From Pseudomonadota bacterium (GTDB lineage Bacteria; Pseudomonadota; Gammaproteobacteria; Pseudomonadales; Moraxellaceae), in NCBI GenBank assembly GCA_021851865.1, contig JAJZBU010000017.1, forward strand, positions 1 to 52,593: a stretch of 52,593 nt of DNA, read 5' to 3'. Position numbers and translations under genes: made by a program. How positions within the stretch are numbered: the first letter of the stretch is position 1; every line of letters starts with the position of its first letter. This document shows, in pieces, positions 7,782-16,609 of this stretch. The notes below the pieces were generated by a model. That model did not search any database and was not told where the DNA came from. It saw nothing but the letters and a program-made list of their open reading frames with translations.

Positions 7782-10700
7782 TGCGCATCGTCCTCGATTT
7801 ACAGGGCGCGCAGAGCGCCAGCCGTTATCGCGGCATCGGCCGCTACTCCCTGGCGTTGGCGCAAGCCATCGTCCGCCAGCGCGGTGAACATGAGCTCTAT
7901 ATTCTGCTCAATGGCCTCCTCAGCGACAGCGTCGTCGAGCTGCGCCGCGCTTTTGCCGATCTTTTGCCGGCTGAGCACATCGTCGTCTTTGCGGCACCGG
8001 CGCCGGTCTGTGCCCAGGATGCCGACAACGCCGGCCGCCGTGCCGTCGCCGAACTGCTGCGCGAGGCCTGCATCGCGCGTCTGCGACCCGACGTCGTGCA
8101 CATCAGCAGCCTGTTCGAGGGCTATCTCGACGACGCCGTCAGCAGCATCGGTCGTCTCGGACAGCACGCCCTGATCAGCGTCTCTCTCTATGATCTCATC
8201 CCCTGGCTGAATCAGGAGCACTACCTCGCGCCGCGTCCGGCCTATGCGCAGCATTATCGCGAGAAGATGGCGCATCTGCAGCGCGCCGACGTGCTTCTGG
8301 CCATCTCCGAGGCCAGTTCTCAGGAGGGGCGCGCGCATCTGCCGGCGACGGCACGCATCGTCAACGTCGCCGCTGCCGCCGATGCCTGCTTCACCCCCGG
8401 CTCCGCCGCCGAGGCCATCGCCCGCCTGCGTCAGCGCTGGGCCTTCGAGAAGCCCTTTCTGTTGTACACAGGCGGCGCCGATGAGCGCAAGAATCTGCCG
8501 CGCCTGCTCGCCGCCTTCGATCTGCTGCCGACGGCCTTGCGGCAAAGCCATCAGCTGGTGCTGGCCGGGCGACTGTCGACGGGGGAGGTGGACCTCCTGC
8601 GCGAGCAGGCACAGAGCCTCGGATGGAGCGACGAACAATGGTGTTTGACCGGCTATGTTGACGATGCCACCCTGGTCGATCTCTACCGCGCCTGCACCCT
8701 GTTCGTCTTTCCTTCCTGGCACGAAGGCTTCGGACTGCCCGCTCTGGAAGCCATGTCCTGTGGCGCCGCTGTGCTCGCCGCCAACACCTCCAGCCTGCCG
8801 GAAGTGGTCGGGCGGCAGGACGCCCTGTTCGATCCCTTCTCGATCGCGGCCATCGCCGCCAAGATCGAACGTGTGCTCAGCGATGCCGATTGGCGCCAAG
8901 AGCTGTGCCGGCATGGACGCGAGCAGGCGCAGCGCTTCTCCTGGGATCACTGTGCGCGTCTCGCCCTCGCCGCCTTCAGCCAGGCTTTGGCTGAGCGCGC
9001 CACCCGACCACGCCCGGTGCTGAGCGGCAAGCCCCGGCTTGCCTTCGTCTCGCCCTTACCCCCGGAGCGCACCGGCATCGCCGACTATAGCAGCGTGCTG
9101 CTGCCGGCTTTGGCGGCGCACTACGAGCTGCACCTGGTCGTCGCGCAGACGGACTTGGCGTTGCCCGCCGATCTACAGGTCGCCGGCGTGCATACGCCGG
9201 ACTGGCTGCTCAAGAGCGCACCGGCGGACATGCGCGTGCTCTACCACATGGGCAATTCCCCCTTTCATCGCCATATGCTGGCCTTGCTGGCACAGCGCCC
9301 CGGCGTGCTGGTCATGCATGACGTCTACCTCAGTGGTCTGATCGCCTGGCTCGATCGCCACGGTGGCGAGCCCGGCTGCTGGGCGGCGGCGCTGTACGAA
9401 GGGCATGGTTACGCCGCCTTGCGTCAGCTCGCCCACACTGTCGATGAGACGGAGCTGCAGCGCGCTTATCCGGTCAGCCTGCAAGTCCTGCAGGCGGCGA
9501 CGGCGATCATCGTGCACTCGCAGCATGCGCGTCATCTGGCGCAGCAGCACTATCCCGGTCTGCGCCAGCGCCCCTGGCAGGTGTTGCCGCTCCTGCGTCG
9601 TCCCGCGAGCGCTCTGACGCGCGCCGATGGCCGGCGTCAGCTCGGACTCGCCGTCGATGACTTCGTGGTCTGCTCCTTCGGCTTTCTCGATCCGAGAAAA
9701 CTCAACCACCGCCTCCTCGCCGCCTGGGCCGCCAGCACCCTGGCCGGGCAGGGTGGGTGCAAGCTGATCTTCGTCGGTGTCAACCATGGTGGCGATTATG
9801 GCCGGCAGCTGCTGGCCGACATCGCCCGCCTGTGTCCGCAAAGCGTCAGCATCACCGGCTATGTCGACGCGCCGGATTATGAACGCTACCTGGCGGCGGC
9901 CGACATGGTCGTGCAACTGCGCACACAATCGCACGGTGAAACCTCGGCGAGCGCCCTCGATGCTCTCAATCACGGTCGGGCCACCATCGTCAATGCGCAC
10001 GGTTCCATGGCCGAACTGCCGGCGGAGGTGGTCTGGTCGCTGCCGCAGGATTTCAGCGACGACGACCTGATCCATGCCCTGCAAACCCTGCATGCCGAAG
10101 ATCAGCGGCGCAGTGAGTTGGCGGCGCGGGCAGGACATTGGGCGCATCAGCATCTGGCGCCGGCGATCTGTGCCGAGCGATATCGTCAGGTCATCGAAAG
10201 CGACTGGGAGCAGGGCGCCGGTGGCGAGACGGCGCTGATCGAGGCTCTCGCGGCGTTGCCCGGGCCGCCGGTCGGCGAACATGCACTGGCCCGGCATCTG
10301 GCGCAGGATCTACCTCTGCCGGCGCCCGCCCGCCGTCTTCTGCTCGACATCAGCGCCACCTGTCGCAACCAGCTGCAGACCGGCATCGAACGGGTGGCGC
10401 GCGCCTTGCTGCTGGCCCTGCTGCAGCGGCCGCAGACGGCATTGCGTGTCGAACCCGTCTATCTCGACCGCTGCGACGAGACTTGGTGCTACCGTTACGC
10501 GCGTCGGTATACCCTGGAACTGCTCGCCTGCCCGCCACAGTGGCTCGAGGACGCCATCGTCGAGCCGGATGCCGGCGATATTTTGCTGACCCTCGACCTC
10601 GCCGGACAGACGCTGGTGGCGGCGGATCAGCAAGGCCTCTTCGCCTTCTACCGGCGGTGTGGCGTGCGCCTCTACACCATGCTGTACGACCTCTTGCCGC

Positions 10701-11533
10701 TACGCCAGCCGCAGGTCTTTCCGCCCGGTGCCGATACGGATTTTGCCGCCTGGCTGGCGGTCACCCAGGCTTTCGACGGCGCTGTCTGCATCAGTCGCAC
10801 GGTGGCCGAGGATCTCGCCGATTGGCGTGCGCAACAGGGGATCACGAGAAGCGATTTTCGTATCGAATGGTCACACCTTGGCGCCGATTTTCTCGCTACT
10901 TTCAAAGGTCAGAAGTGGCCCATCGAAGCGGCGGCGGTGCTGGCGCAGCTCGCCGCCCGGCCAAGTTTTCTCATGGTCGGCACGATCGAACCGCGTAAAG
11001 GACACGACCTGGTGCTGCAGGCGTGCAGCGAACTGTGGCGTCGTGGTATCGTCTGCAACCTGATCATCGTCGGGCGTGAGGGCTGGCAGCACCTGCCTGA
11101 CCCGCTCCGGCGCGATCTGCCGACGACCCTCGCCAGCCTGCGCCAGCATGCGCAGCGCGGCCACTATCTGCATTGGCTGGAGGGCGCCGACGATGATCTG
11201 CTGCAGCAGCTCTACCGCCACAGCTCGGCGTTGATTTTCGCCTCCCATGGCGAAGGCTTCGGTCTGCCGCTGATCGAGGCGGCGCAGCACGAGTTGCCGA
11301 TCATCGCCCGTGACCTGCCGGTCTTTCGTGAAGTCGCCGGTGAGCATGCCAGTTACTTTACGGCGACGACAGCAGCGGCGCTCGCCGATGTTCTCGCTGA
11401 CTGGCTGCGCGATCACGCCGCCGGCCGGCAACGCCCATCGCGGGGCATGCCCTGGTTGACCTGGGCGGCGAGCGCCGAACGACTGAGTCAGATTCTGCTC
11501 GCCCCTCTTTCCGAAGGAAACACGACCCCATGA
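7781..11533 (+). CDS. Giant three-domain GT4 glycosyltransferase
   Basis: A 1250-residue protein made of three successive GT-B glycosyltransferase domains. Domain 1 (about 1-405) begins IVLDLQGAQSASRYRGIGRY and has LYTGGADERKN and WHEGFGLPALEAMSCGAAVL. Domain 2 (about 415-800) begins AFVSPLPPERTGIADYS and has GFLDPRK and a degenerate catalytic loop (QLRTQSHGETSASALDAL). Domain 3 (about 850-1245) begins LLLDISATCRNQLQTGIERV and has MVGTIEPRKGHD and HGEGFGLPLIEAAQ. Such fusions can build a multi-sugar repeat on one polypeptide, as the multidomain mannosyltransferases of E. coli O8/O9a do; the linkage here is unknown. The start at 7781 shares one base with the upstream stop; the end overlaps wzm by ATGA. 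The second domain looks the weakest catalytically. Confidence 0.85.
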   Translation: MRIVLDLQGAQSASRYRGIGRYSLALAQAIVRQRGEHELYILLNGLLSDSVVELRRAFADLLPAEHIVVFAAPAPVCAQDADNAGRRAVAELLREACIARLRPDVVHISSLFEGYLDDAVSSIGRLGQHALISVSLYDLIPWLNQEHYLAPRPAYAQHYREKMAHLQRADVLLAISEASSQEGRAHLPATARIVNVAAAADACFTPGSAAEAIARLRQRWAFEKPFLLYTGGADERKNLPRLLAAFDLLPTALRQSHQLVLAGRLSTGEVDLLREQAQSLGWSDEQWCLTGYVDDATLVDLYRACTLFVFPSWHEGFGLPALEAMSCGAAVLAANTSSLPEVVGRQDALFDPFSIAAIAAKIERVLSDADWRQELCRHGREQAQRFSWDHCARLALAAFSQALAERATRPRPVLSGKPRLAFVSPLPPERTGIADYSSVLLPALAAHYELHLVVAQTDLALPADLQVAGVHTPDWLLKSAPADMRVLYHMGNSPFHRHMLALLAQRPGVLVMHDVYLSGLIAWLDRHGGEPGCWAAALYEGHGYAALRQLAHTVDETELQRAYPVSLQVLQAATAIIVHSQHARHLAQQHYPGLRQRPWQVLPLLRRPASALTRADGRRQLGLAVDDFVVCSFGFLDPRKLNHRLLAAWAASTLAGQGGCKLIFVGVNHGGDYGRQLLADIARLCPQSVSITGYVDAPDYERYLAAADMVVQLRTQSHGETSASALDALNHGRATIVNAHGSMAELPAEVVWSLPQDFSDDDLIHALQTLHAEDQRRSELAARAGHWAHQHLAPAICAERYRQVIESDWEQGAGGETALIEALAALPGPPVGEHALARHLAQDLPLPAPARRLLLDISATCRNQLQTGIERVARALLLALLQRPQTALRVEPVYLDRCDETWCYRYARRYTLELLACPPQWLEDAIVEPDAGDILLTLDLAGQTLVAADQQGLFAFYRRCGVRLYTMLYDLLPLRQPQVFPPGADTDFAAWLAVTQAFDGAVCISRTVAEDLADWRAQQGITRSDFRIEWSHLGADFLATFKGQKWPIEAAAVLAQLAARPSFLMVGTIEPRKGHDLVLQACSELWRRGIVCNLIIVGREGWQHLPDPLRRDLPTTLASLRQHAQRGHYLHWLEGADDDLLQQLYRHSSALIFASHGEGFGLPLIEAAQHELPIIARDLPVFREVAGEHASYFTATTAAALADVLADWLRDHAAGRQRPSRGMPWLTWAASAERLSQILLAPLSEGNTTP

Positions 11534-12324
11534 ATCAGCAGCTCAAGGCCCTCTGGAACTATCGCGGCTTCATCCTCGGCAGCGTCCAGCGCGAGTTCCA
11601 GGAAAAGTATCGCAACTCCCTGCTCGGAGCGCTGTGGACGGTGCTCGGCCCCTTGTCGAACATCCTGATTTATACGGTCATCTTCTCGCAGATCATGAAG
11701 AGCCGCTTGCCCGGTGTCGAGCGCAGCTTCGCCTACGGCATCTATCTGTGCGCCGGCGTCGTGCTCTGGGGTCTGTTCGTGGAGATCGTCACCCGCTGTC
11801 AGACGGTCTTTCTCGCCCACGCCAATCTGATCAAGAAGCTCAATTTTCCCAAGATATGCCTGCCGATCATCGTCACCCTCAACGCCCTGGTCAATTTCGC
11901 CATCATCTTCCTGCTGTTTTTGCTCTTTCTTCTGGTCACTCACTCTTTGCCAGGCAAGGCGATCCTGTACACCCCCCTGCTGGTCCTCCTGGTCATCGTC
12001 ATGGCCTGCGGTCTCGGCATCTTGCTCGGCGTTCTGCACGTATTTTTTCGTGATGTCGGCCAATTGCTCAACATTGTGCTGCAGTTCTGGTTCTGGTTCA
12101 CGCCCGTCGTCTATCCGATGAGCATCCTTTCCGTCCGGGTCAAGGCCTGGGTGGCCTACAATCCGATGACCGCTCTGATCCAGAGCATGCAGAACATCTA
12201 TCTCTTCGATCGTGCGCCAGTCTGGGGTGATCTGCTCTATCCTGGCCTGCTGGCGCTGGTCTTTGCTCTGCTCGCCTTGCGGCTATTCCGCAGTAAGGCT
12301 GGCGAAATCGTGGATGAACTGTGA
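11530..12324 (+). CDS. Polysaccharide ABC exporter, permease subunit (Wzm)
   Basis: A 264-residue inner-membrane permease of the ABC-2 family that, with Wzt, moves the undecaprenyl-linked polysaccharide to the periplasm. The N-terminal amphipathic stretch with QREFQEKYRNSLLGALWTVLGPL is typical of Wzm/TagG proteins, and about six membrane helices follow, including FWFWFTPVVYPMS near residue 185-197 and YNPMTALIQ. Length fits the family. ATG 11530 overlaps the stop of the giant glycosyltransferase, and the end is fused to the start of wzt, showing translational coupling of synthesis and export. The presence of wzm/wzt rather than wzx/wzy places this locus in the ABC-transporter-dependent class. 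Confidence 0.93.
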   Translation: MNQQLKALWNYRGFILGSVQREFQEKYRNSLLGALWTVLGPLSNILIYTVIFSQIMKSRLPGVERSFAYGIYLCAGVVLWGLFVEIVTRCQTVFLAHANLIKKLNFPKICLPIIVTLNALVNFAIIFLLFLLFLLVTHSLPGKAILYTPLLVLLVIVMACGLGILLGVLHVFFRDVGQLLNIVLQFWFWFTPVVYPMSILSVRVKAWVAYNPMTALIQSMQNIYLFDRAPVWGDLLYPGLLALVFALLALRLFRSKAGEIVDEL

Positions 12325-13565
12325 TGGGAAGCGTCGTCGTCGAGAACGTGGGCAAGGCCTACAAACACTATGACAGCCACTTCGCACGTCTACTCGAGTG
12401 GCTGCTGCCTTTCGCCAAGCCGCGGCATACGCCACACTGGGTGCTGCGTCACGCCGATCTGGTGATCCAGCCGGGTGAGACGGTGGGTCTGGTCGGCGTC
12501 AACGGCGCCGGCAAGAGCACCTTGCTCAAGATGATCGCCGGGACCACCTTGCCGAGCGAGGGGCGTATCCATGTCGACGGCGACGTCGCCGCTCTGCTCG
12601 AGCTCGGCATGGGCTTTCATCAGGACTTCACCGGCCGCCAGAACGTCTACATGGCCGGCCAGCTGCGCGGCCTGTCGCGTGCCGAGATCAGCGAACTGAT
12701 GCCGGCCATCGAAGCGTTCGCCGAGATCGGCGAGTACATCGATCAACCCCTACGCGTCTATTCCAGCGGCATGCAGATGCGCCTCGCCTTCAGCGTCGCG
12801 ACGGCGCGCCGGCCCGCCATCCTCATCGTCGATGAGGCCCTGTCGGTCGGTGATGCCTATTTTCAGCACAAGAGCTTCAAGCGTATCCGCGAGTTTCGCG
12901 AGCAGGGCAGCACCCTGCTCATCGTCTCGCATGATCGCAACGCTATCCAGGCGCTCTGTGATCGTGTCCTCCTGCTCGATGGTGGCTGCGTTCTGCGCGC
13001 CGGGCGGCCGGAGGAGGTCATGGACTTCTACAATGCCCTGCTCGCCGAGCGCGAGCAGCACCTCATCCGCCAGGAAGTGGGCGCCTCCGGGCAGGTGCAG
13101 ACGATCTCCGGCAGTGGCGAGGCCAGCATCCGCAGCGTCGTCCTGCTCAATGCTCAGGGACAGGCGTCCGAGGTGTTGAAGGTCGGCGAGCCGGTGCGCC
13201 TGCGTGTCACCGTCGACGTCAGGCAGGACGTACCGCGCCTCATCCTCGGCTTCATGATCAAGGACCGTCTCGGGCAGGCGATCTATGGCATCAACACCCA
13301 CCGTCTCGATCAGGCGCTCGAGAATCTCGCCGCCAGCGACGAGGTTGTCTACGAGTTCAGCTTTCCGATGAATCTCGGCAAGGGTCACTACTCCATCGCT
13401 TTCTCGCTATCGCGTTTCGATTCGCATCTCGATACCAACTACGAGTGGCGTGATGGCGGCATCATCTTCCACGTCGTCCATGGCAACAACCCCGACTTCG
13501 TCGGTTGTACGTGGCTCGATACGCAGCTGCGCATCGAACGCTCCGCCGTGCCCGCGTCCACCTGA
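12324..13565 (+). CDS. Polysaccharide ABC exporter, ATPase subunit with substrate-recognition domain (Wzt)
   Basis: A 413-residue ATPase. The nucleotide-binding domain (about 1-245) has Walker A GVNGAGKST at 58-66, a signature YSSGMQMRL, Walker B ILIVDEAL and the switch His in SHDRN. Residues about 270-410 form the C-terminal beta-sandwich seen in Wzt proteins of O8/O9a type, which recognises the capped non-reducing end of the finished chain. Its presence predicts that the polymer here carries a terminal modification, and the methyltransferase in the operon is a candidate for making it (inference). ATG 12324 shares a base with the wzm stop (TGATG); GTG 12321 is an alternative start. It is the last gene of the operon. 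Confidence 0.93.
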   Translation: MGSVVVENVGKAYKHYDSHFARLLEWLLPFAKPRHTPHWVLRHADLVIQPGETVGLVGVNGAGKSTLLKMIAGTTLPSEGRIHVDGDVAALLELGMGFHQDFTGRQNVYMAGQLRGLSRAEISELMPAIEAFAEIGEYIDQPLRVYSSGMQMRLAFSVATARRPAILIVDEALSVGDAYFQHKSFKRIREFREQGSTLLIVSHDRNAIQALCDRVLLLDGGCVLRAGRPEEVMDFYNALLAEREQHLIRQEVGASGQVQTISGSGEASIRSVVLLNAQGQASEVLKVGEPVRLRVTVDVRQDVPRLILGFMIKDRLGQAIYGINTHRLDQALENLAASDEVVYEFSFPMNLGKGHYSIAFSLSRFDSHLDTNYEWRDGGIIFHVVHGNNPDFVGCTWLDTQLRIERSAVPAST

Positions 13566-13574
13566 ATCGTCCAG

Positions 13575-13604
13575 GGTGGGCGGCGGTCGCGGCCGCATCC
13601 CACC
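13575..13604 (+). terminator. Possible hairpin after wzt
   Basis: GGTGGG at 13575-13580 pairs with CCCACC at 13599-13604 just after the wzt stop, with further GC-rich pairing inside the loop. There is no T-run afterwards, so if it terminates transcription it would need Rho or act as an RNA stabiliser. The rest of 13605-13760 shows no gene. Confidence 0.3.
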
Positions 13605-13767
13605 AGGAGCGGGGGACGCCAGAAAAGGCGCTCTGGGCGAGCGACTATGTAATTTCTCTCACATGACATTTTCCCGAAAAGTCCTATCGTAGGCAGCGAT
13701 GTATCGAGTTCCAGGAACCGATCTTCCGAGACGTCGCGCAGCATAAATTTCAGCAACATTCATCAAA

Positions 13768-13795
13768 TTGTCACAATGATGCGCGGCGTTATACG
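13768..13795 (+). promoter_or_regulatory. Sigma70-type promoter of the dehydrogenase operon
   Basis: TTGTCA at 13768-13773 and TATACG at 13790-13795 are separated by 16 bases and lie 30 bases before the dehydrogenase start at 13825. The surrounding 13740-13800 stretch is clearly richer in A and T than the neighbouring genes. Confidence 0.6.
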
Positions 13796-13824
13796 GAGCT
13801 TATTGAGTCAAGAGGAAACATGTC

Positions 13825-14760
13825 ATGATGTCGATCGACGGGCTTCTGCAGTCGCAACGAAAAATACACAAAATATCTCTTTTAGGTATGGGTAGTATGG
13901 GGCGACGCATGGCGCAATCGTTATTGCAAGCGGGTTATGAATTGACCGTATGGGACGTGGATGCCAAGGCTTGCTGGCCCCTGTGTGCCAGTGGCGCCCG
14001 CTATGCACCGACGCCGCGCGCGGCGGCAGCGGCGAGCGAACTGGTCATCTCCATGGTCTGGGATGACGCGGCGGCGGAGAGCGTCTGGCTGGACGAGGCG
14101 AACGGTGCCCTCGACGCCATGGCGTCGTCGAGCATCGCCATGGAGTGTGCGACGCTGTCGACGCGGCATATCCAGCGCATGGCCGATCAGTGCCGTCAGC
14201 GCCAGATCGATTTTGTTTCGGCGCCGATGTCCGGATCTTTGCCTGAGGCTGAGAATAAGACCTTGATTTTCATCGTCGGAGCGGCCAGTGACGTGATGAC
14301 GGTCATCGCTCCGGTGGTGCAGGCGATGGGCAGCAAGATTCATCACGCCGGTGACGCGCTCGACGGTATGTCGGAAAAGCTGATCATCAACGGCAAACTC
14401 GGCATCGAGTACATCGCCATGGCCGAGATCGTCGCACTACTGCGCGCTGGTGATATGGACATCGACAAGCGCATGAATATCATGGCGGCGACGGCGCCGT
14501 TTTCGGCACGCGGTCTGCGCGAAGCGCGCTTCATGCTGCAGGGCGACTACGCCGTGCGGGTCAAGATCCGTCAGATGGTCAAGGATTTGTCCTATGCCAT
14601 CGAACAATTCGAGGCGCGCGAACTCCCCTGTCCTTTGCACCGTGTGGCGCGCGATGTCTTTGAATCGGCTTTACGCGATGGACATGGCGATGAAGACGCG
14701 ACGATGATGCATAAATGTTATGAAAAACGCGCCATTGAAATGAAACACCCGCCCCTTTGA
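13825..14760 (+). CDS. NAD(P)-dependent beta-hydroxyacid dehydrogenase (HIBADH family)
   Basis: A 311-residue cytoplasmic oxidoreductase. The Rossmann fold opens at about residue 17 with ISLLGMGSMGRRMAQSL; the substrate-binding motif appears as VSAPMSGSLPEAE (family DAPVSGG), and the catalytic lysine is in GMSEKLIINGKLG. The all-alpha C-terminal domain is complete. Family members oxidise or reduce 3-hydroxyisobutyrate, tartronate semialdehyde, succinic semialdehyde or sulfolactaldehyde; the substrate cannot be told from these motifs. The start ATG at 13825 has AAGAGGAA upstream; an earlier ATG at 13820 stops at once. A TauE/SafE exporter follows after 10 bases and a WYL regulator after that, suggesting one small metabolic unit. 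Confidence 0.82.
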   Translation: MMSIDGLLQSQRKIHKISLLGMGSMGRRMAQSLLQAGYELTVWDVDAKACWPLCASGARYAPTPRAAAAASELVISMVWDDAAAESVWLDEANGALDAMASSSIAMECATLSTRHIQRMADQCRQRQIDFVSAPMSGSLPEAENKTLIFIVGAASDVMTVIAPVVQAMGSKIHHAGDALDGMSEKLIINGKLGIEYIAMAEIVALLRAGDMDIDKRMNIMAATAPFSARGLREARFMLQGDYAVRVKIRQMVKDLSYAIEQFEARELPCPLHRVARDVFESALRDGHGDEDATMMHKCYEKRAIEMKHPPL

Positions 14761-14770
14761 ACGATACCGC

Positions 14771-15541
14771 ATGAGCCATTTATCTTTAGTGTTACCGATG
14801 CTTGCTGCATTTCTTGGTGGCCTGATCAATTCGGTGGCCGGTGGTGGTAGTTTTTTCACCTTTCCGGCGCTTTTGTGGATAGGCGTTTTGCCGATCATGG
14901 CCAATGCCAGCAGCACCGTCGCTTTGCTGCCAGGCTCCCTGTCGAGCGCCTGGGCGTACAGAAAAGACATCCGCCAGGAAACCAGGATTCCTGGCATCCT
15001 GCCTTTGCTGCTGGTCAGCTTTCTCGGCGGCGTGCTCGGCGCCGCCTTGCTGCTGTCGACGACAGAGACCCTGTTCAATCACCTCATCCCCTGGCTGCTG
15101 CTCATCGCTACGCTCATCTTCATGGGCGGCAAACGCATCATCGTCGTCTTGCAACGGCACGTACACATCCAGCCGCGTCATATCCTCTGGGCGCAGTTCT
15201 TCGTCAGCCTCTACGGCGGTTATTTTGGCGGTGGTCTTGGCATACTCCTGCTCGCCATTTTCAGCCTTTTTGGTGTTGAGGACCTGCACGTTTTGAATGG
15301 CCTGAAGACCCTGTTCTCCGCCATGATCAACCTCATGGCCAGCATCGTCTTCATCGTCACCCATCACGTCGACTGGAAGGTGGCGGCGCCGATGATCGTT
15401 TTTGCCATCATCGGCGGCTGGGTCGGGCCGACCTTGGCGCGACGCCTGCCACAGCAGGTGCTGCGTCGAGCCATCCTCGCGTTTTCTTCGTTGACCACCC
15501 TGTGGTTCTTCGGTACCAGTTATCATCTCCTTGGCTTGTGA
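14771..15541 (+). CDS. TauE/SafE (DUF81) family membrane exporter
   Basis: A 256-residue inner-membrane protein with about eight hydrophobic helices and the family's internal two-fold pattern: FLGGLINSVAGGGSFFTFPALL near residues 14-35 and FVSLYGGYFGGGLGILLLAIFSL near 140-162. Members export or take up sulfite, sulfoacetate and other organosulfur or small organic anions. It begins 10 bases after the dehydrogenase stop and so is very likely co-transcribed; the ribosome site is weak, which fits translational coupling. The substrate may be a product of the dehydrogenase or a related anion (inference). Confidence 0.88.
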   Translation: MSHLSLVLPMLAAFLGGLINSVAGGGSFFTFPALLWIGVLPIMANASSTVALLPGSLSSAWAYRKDIRQETRIPGILPLLLVSFLGGVLGAALLLSTTETLFNHLIPWLLLIATLIFMGGKRIIVVLQRHVHIQPRHILWAQFFVSLYGGYFGGGLGILLLAIFSLFGVEDLHVLNGLKTLFSAMINLMASIVFIVTHHVDWKVAAPMIVFAIIGGWVGPTLARRLPQQVLRRAILAFSSLTTLWFFGTSYHLLGL

Positions 15542-15583
15542 GCCGTTGCGGCGACAGGCGATGACGTGTTCAAGAGAGGGGCT

Positions 15584-16609
15584 ATGCCAAAAAAAGCCAG
15601 TGGGGAGACCTTGTTGCGGCAATGGAGCATGCTCTCGATGCTGCCGCGACGCGGCTCGGGCATCGCCGTCAGCGAACTGCACCGTAAACTCGAGGAAAGC
15701 GGTTACGTCGTCGATGTGCGCACGGTACAGCGCGATCTGGTACATCTGAGTTGCTGCTTCCCCCTCGACTGCAATGATCGGTCGGCGCCCTATGGATGGC
15801 GCTGGCGGACGGATGCCGATTTCAATATTCCGGGTATGTCGGTATCCAGCGCCATGACCATGAAGATGGTCGAGGCCTACCTGCAGCCCTTGCTGCCGGC
15901 GTCGGTCCGGCAGGTGCTGGAACCGCAGATCAAGCACGCCACGAACGTCCTGGCGCAGATCGAGGGTGACAATGTCGCGGCGCGCTGGAGTGACAAGGTG
16001 CGCGTCGTGCATCCGGCCATGACGACCATGGCGCCCGAGGTCGACGACGAGGTGCTGGAGAAGATCCAGGACGCGGTCATGCACGAGCGCCAAGTCGACG
16101 TCGACTACCAGCGTCTTGGCCAGGAGCGCATTTCGAGTCTGCGTCTGCATCCACTGGCACTGGTCCAGCGTGGCCCCGTGCTCTACTTGGTCGCCTGTGC
16201 TTTTGACTACGAAGACGTTCGCATCTATGCCCTGCATCGCTGTCGCAAGGCGGAGGTTCTCGACGAAAAGCTGAGGCGGCCGGCGGGGTTCAGCGTTGAC
16301 GCTTTCATCGCCGCCGGCAAGATGCATTTTGGGTCGGCGGAGGACATCGAACTGCGTCTATGGGTCGATGCCGAACTCGCCGCCATCTTGCGCGAGAGTC
16401 CTATGGCCGTCGACATGCAGATGAACGCGGCGGCGGCGGGCTATGAAGTGTCGGCGCATCTGCCCCTGACGTGGCAGCTGAAGTGGTGGTTGCTATCGCA
16501 AGGCCCTTCTCTTTGCGTTCTCGCACCGGCGTCACTACGCGCCGAAATCGCCGCCGATCTGCGTGCCAGTCTCGCTCGCTATGCGGAAGAAGCGTTGTCC
16601 GGCGCTTGA
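15584..16609 (+). CDS. WYL-domain transcriptional regulator
   Basis: A 341-residue regulator. The N-terminal helix-turn-helix (about residues 10-70) contains a DeoR-like VRTVQRDLVHLS recognition helix; the WYL domain (about 140-215) contains RLHPLALVQRGPVLYLVACAFDYEDVRIYALHR, followed by the C-terminal extension (WCX). WYL proteins bind nucleic acid or small ligands and act as repressors or activators. ATG 15584 is chosen for AGAGAGGGG just upstream; the frame extends to GTG 15566. It lies 42 bases after the exporter gene and may control this operon. Its last 31 bases overlap the end of the convergent AraC gene. Confidence 0.87.
   Translation: MPKKASGETLLRQWSMLSMLPRRGSGIAVSELHRKLEESGYVVDVRTVQRDLVHLSCCFPLDCNDRSAPYGWRWRTDADFNIPGMSVSSAMTMKMVEAYLQPLLPASVRQVLEPQIKHATNVLAQIEGDNVAARWSDKVRVVHPAMTTMAPEVDDEVLEKIQDAVMHERQVDVDYQRLGQERISSLRLHPLALVQRGPVLYLVACAFDYEDVRIYALHRCRKAEVLDEKLRRPAGFSVDAFIAAGKMHFGSAEDIELRLWVDAELAAILRESPMAVDMQMNAAAAGYEVSAHLPLTWQLKWWLLSQGPSLCVLAPASLRAEIAADLRASLARYAEEALSGA

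Noticed and set aside
14792-16327. A 511-codon open frame on the minus strand across the TauE and WYL genes
   Set aside because: It mirrors two well-supported plus-strand genes, has no family features and is a GC-rich antisense shadow. The same holds for 18210-19616, 29538-30962 and 31457-32545 on the minus strand.
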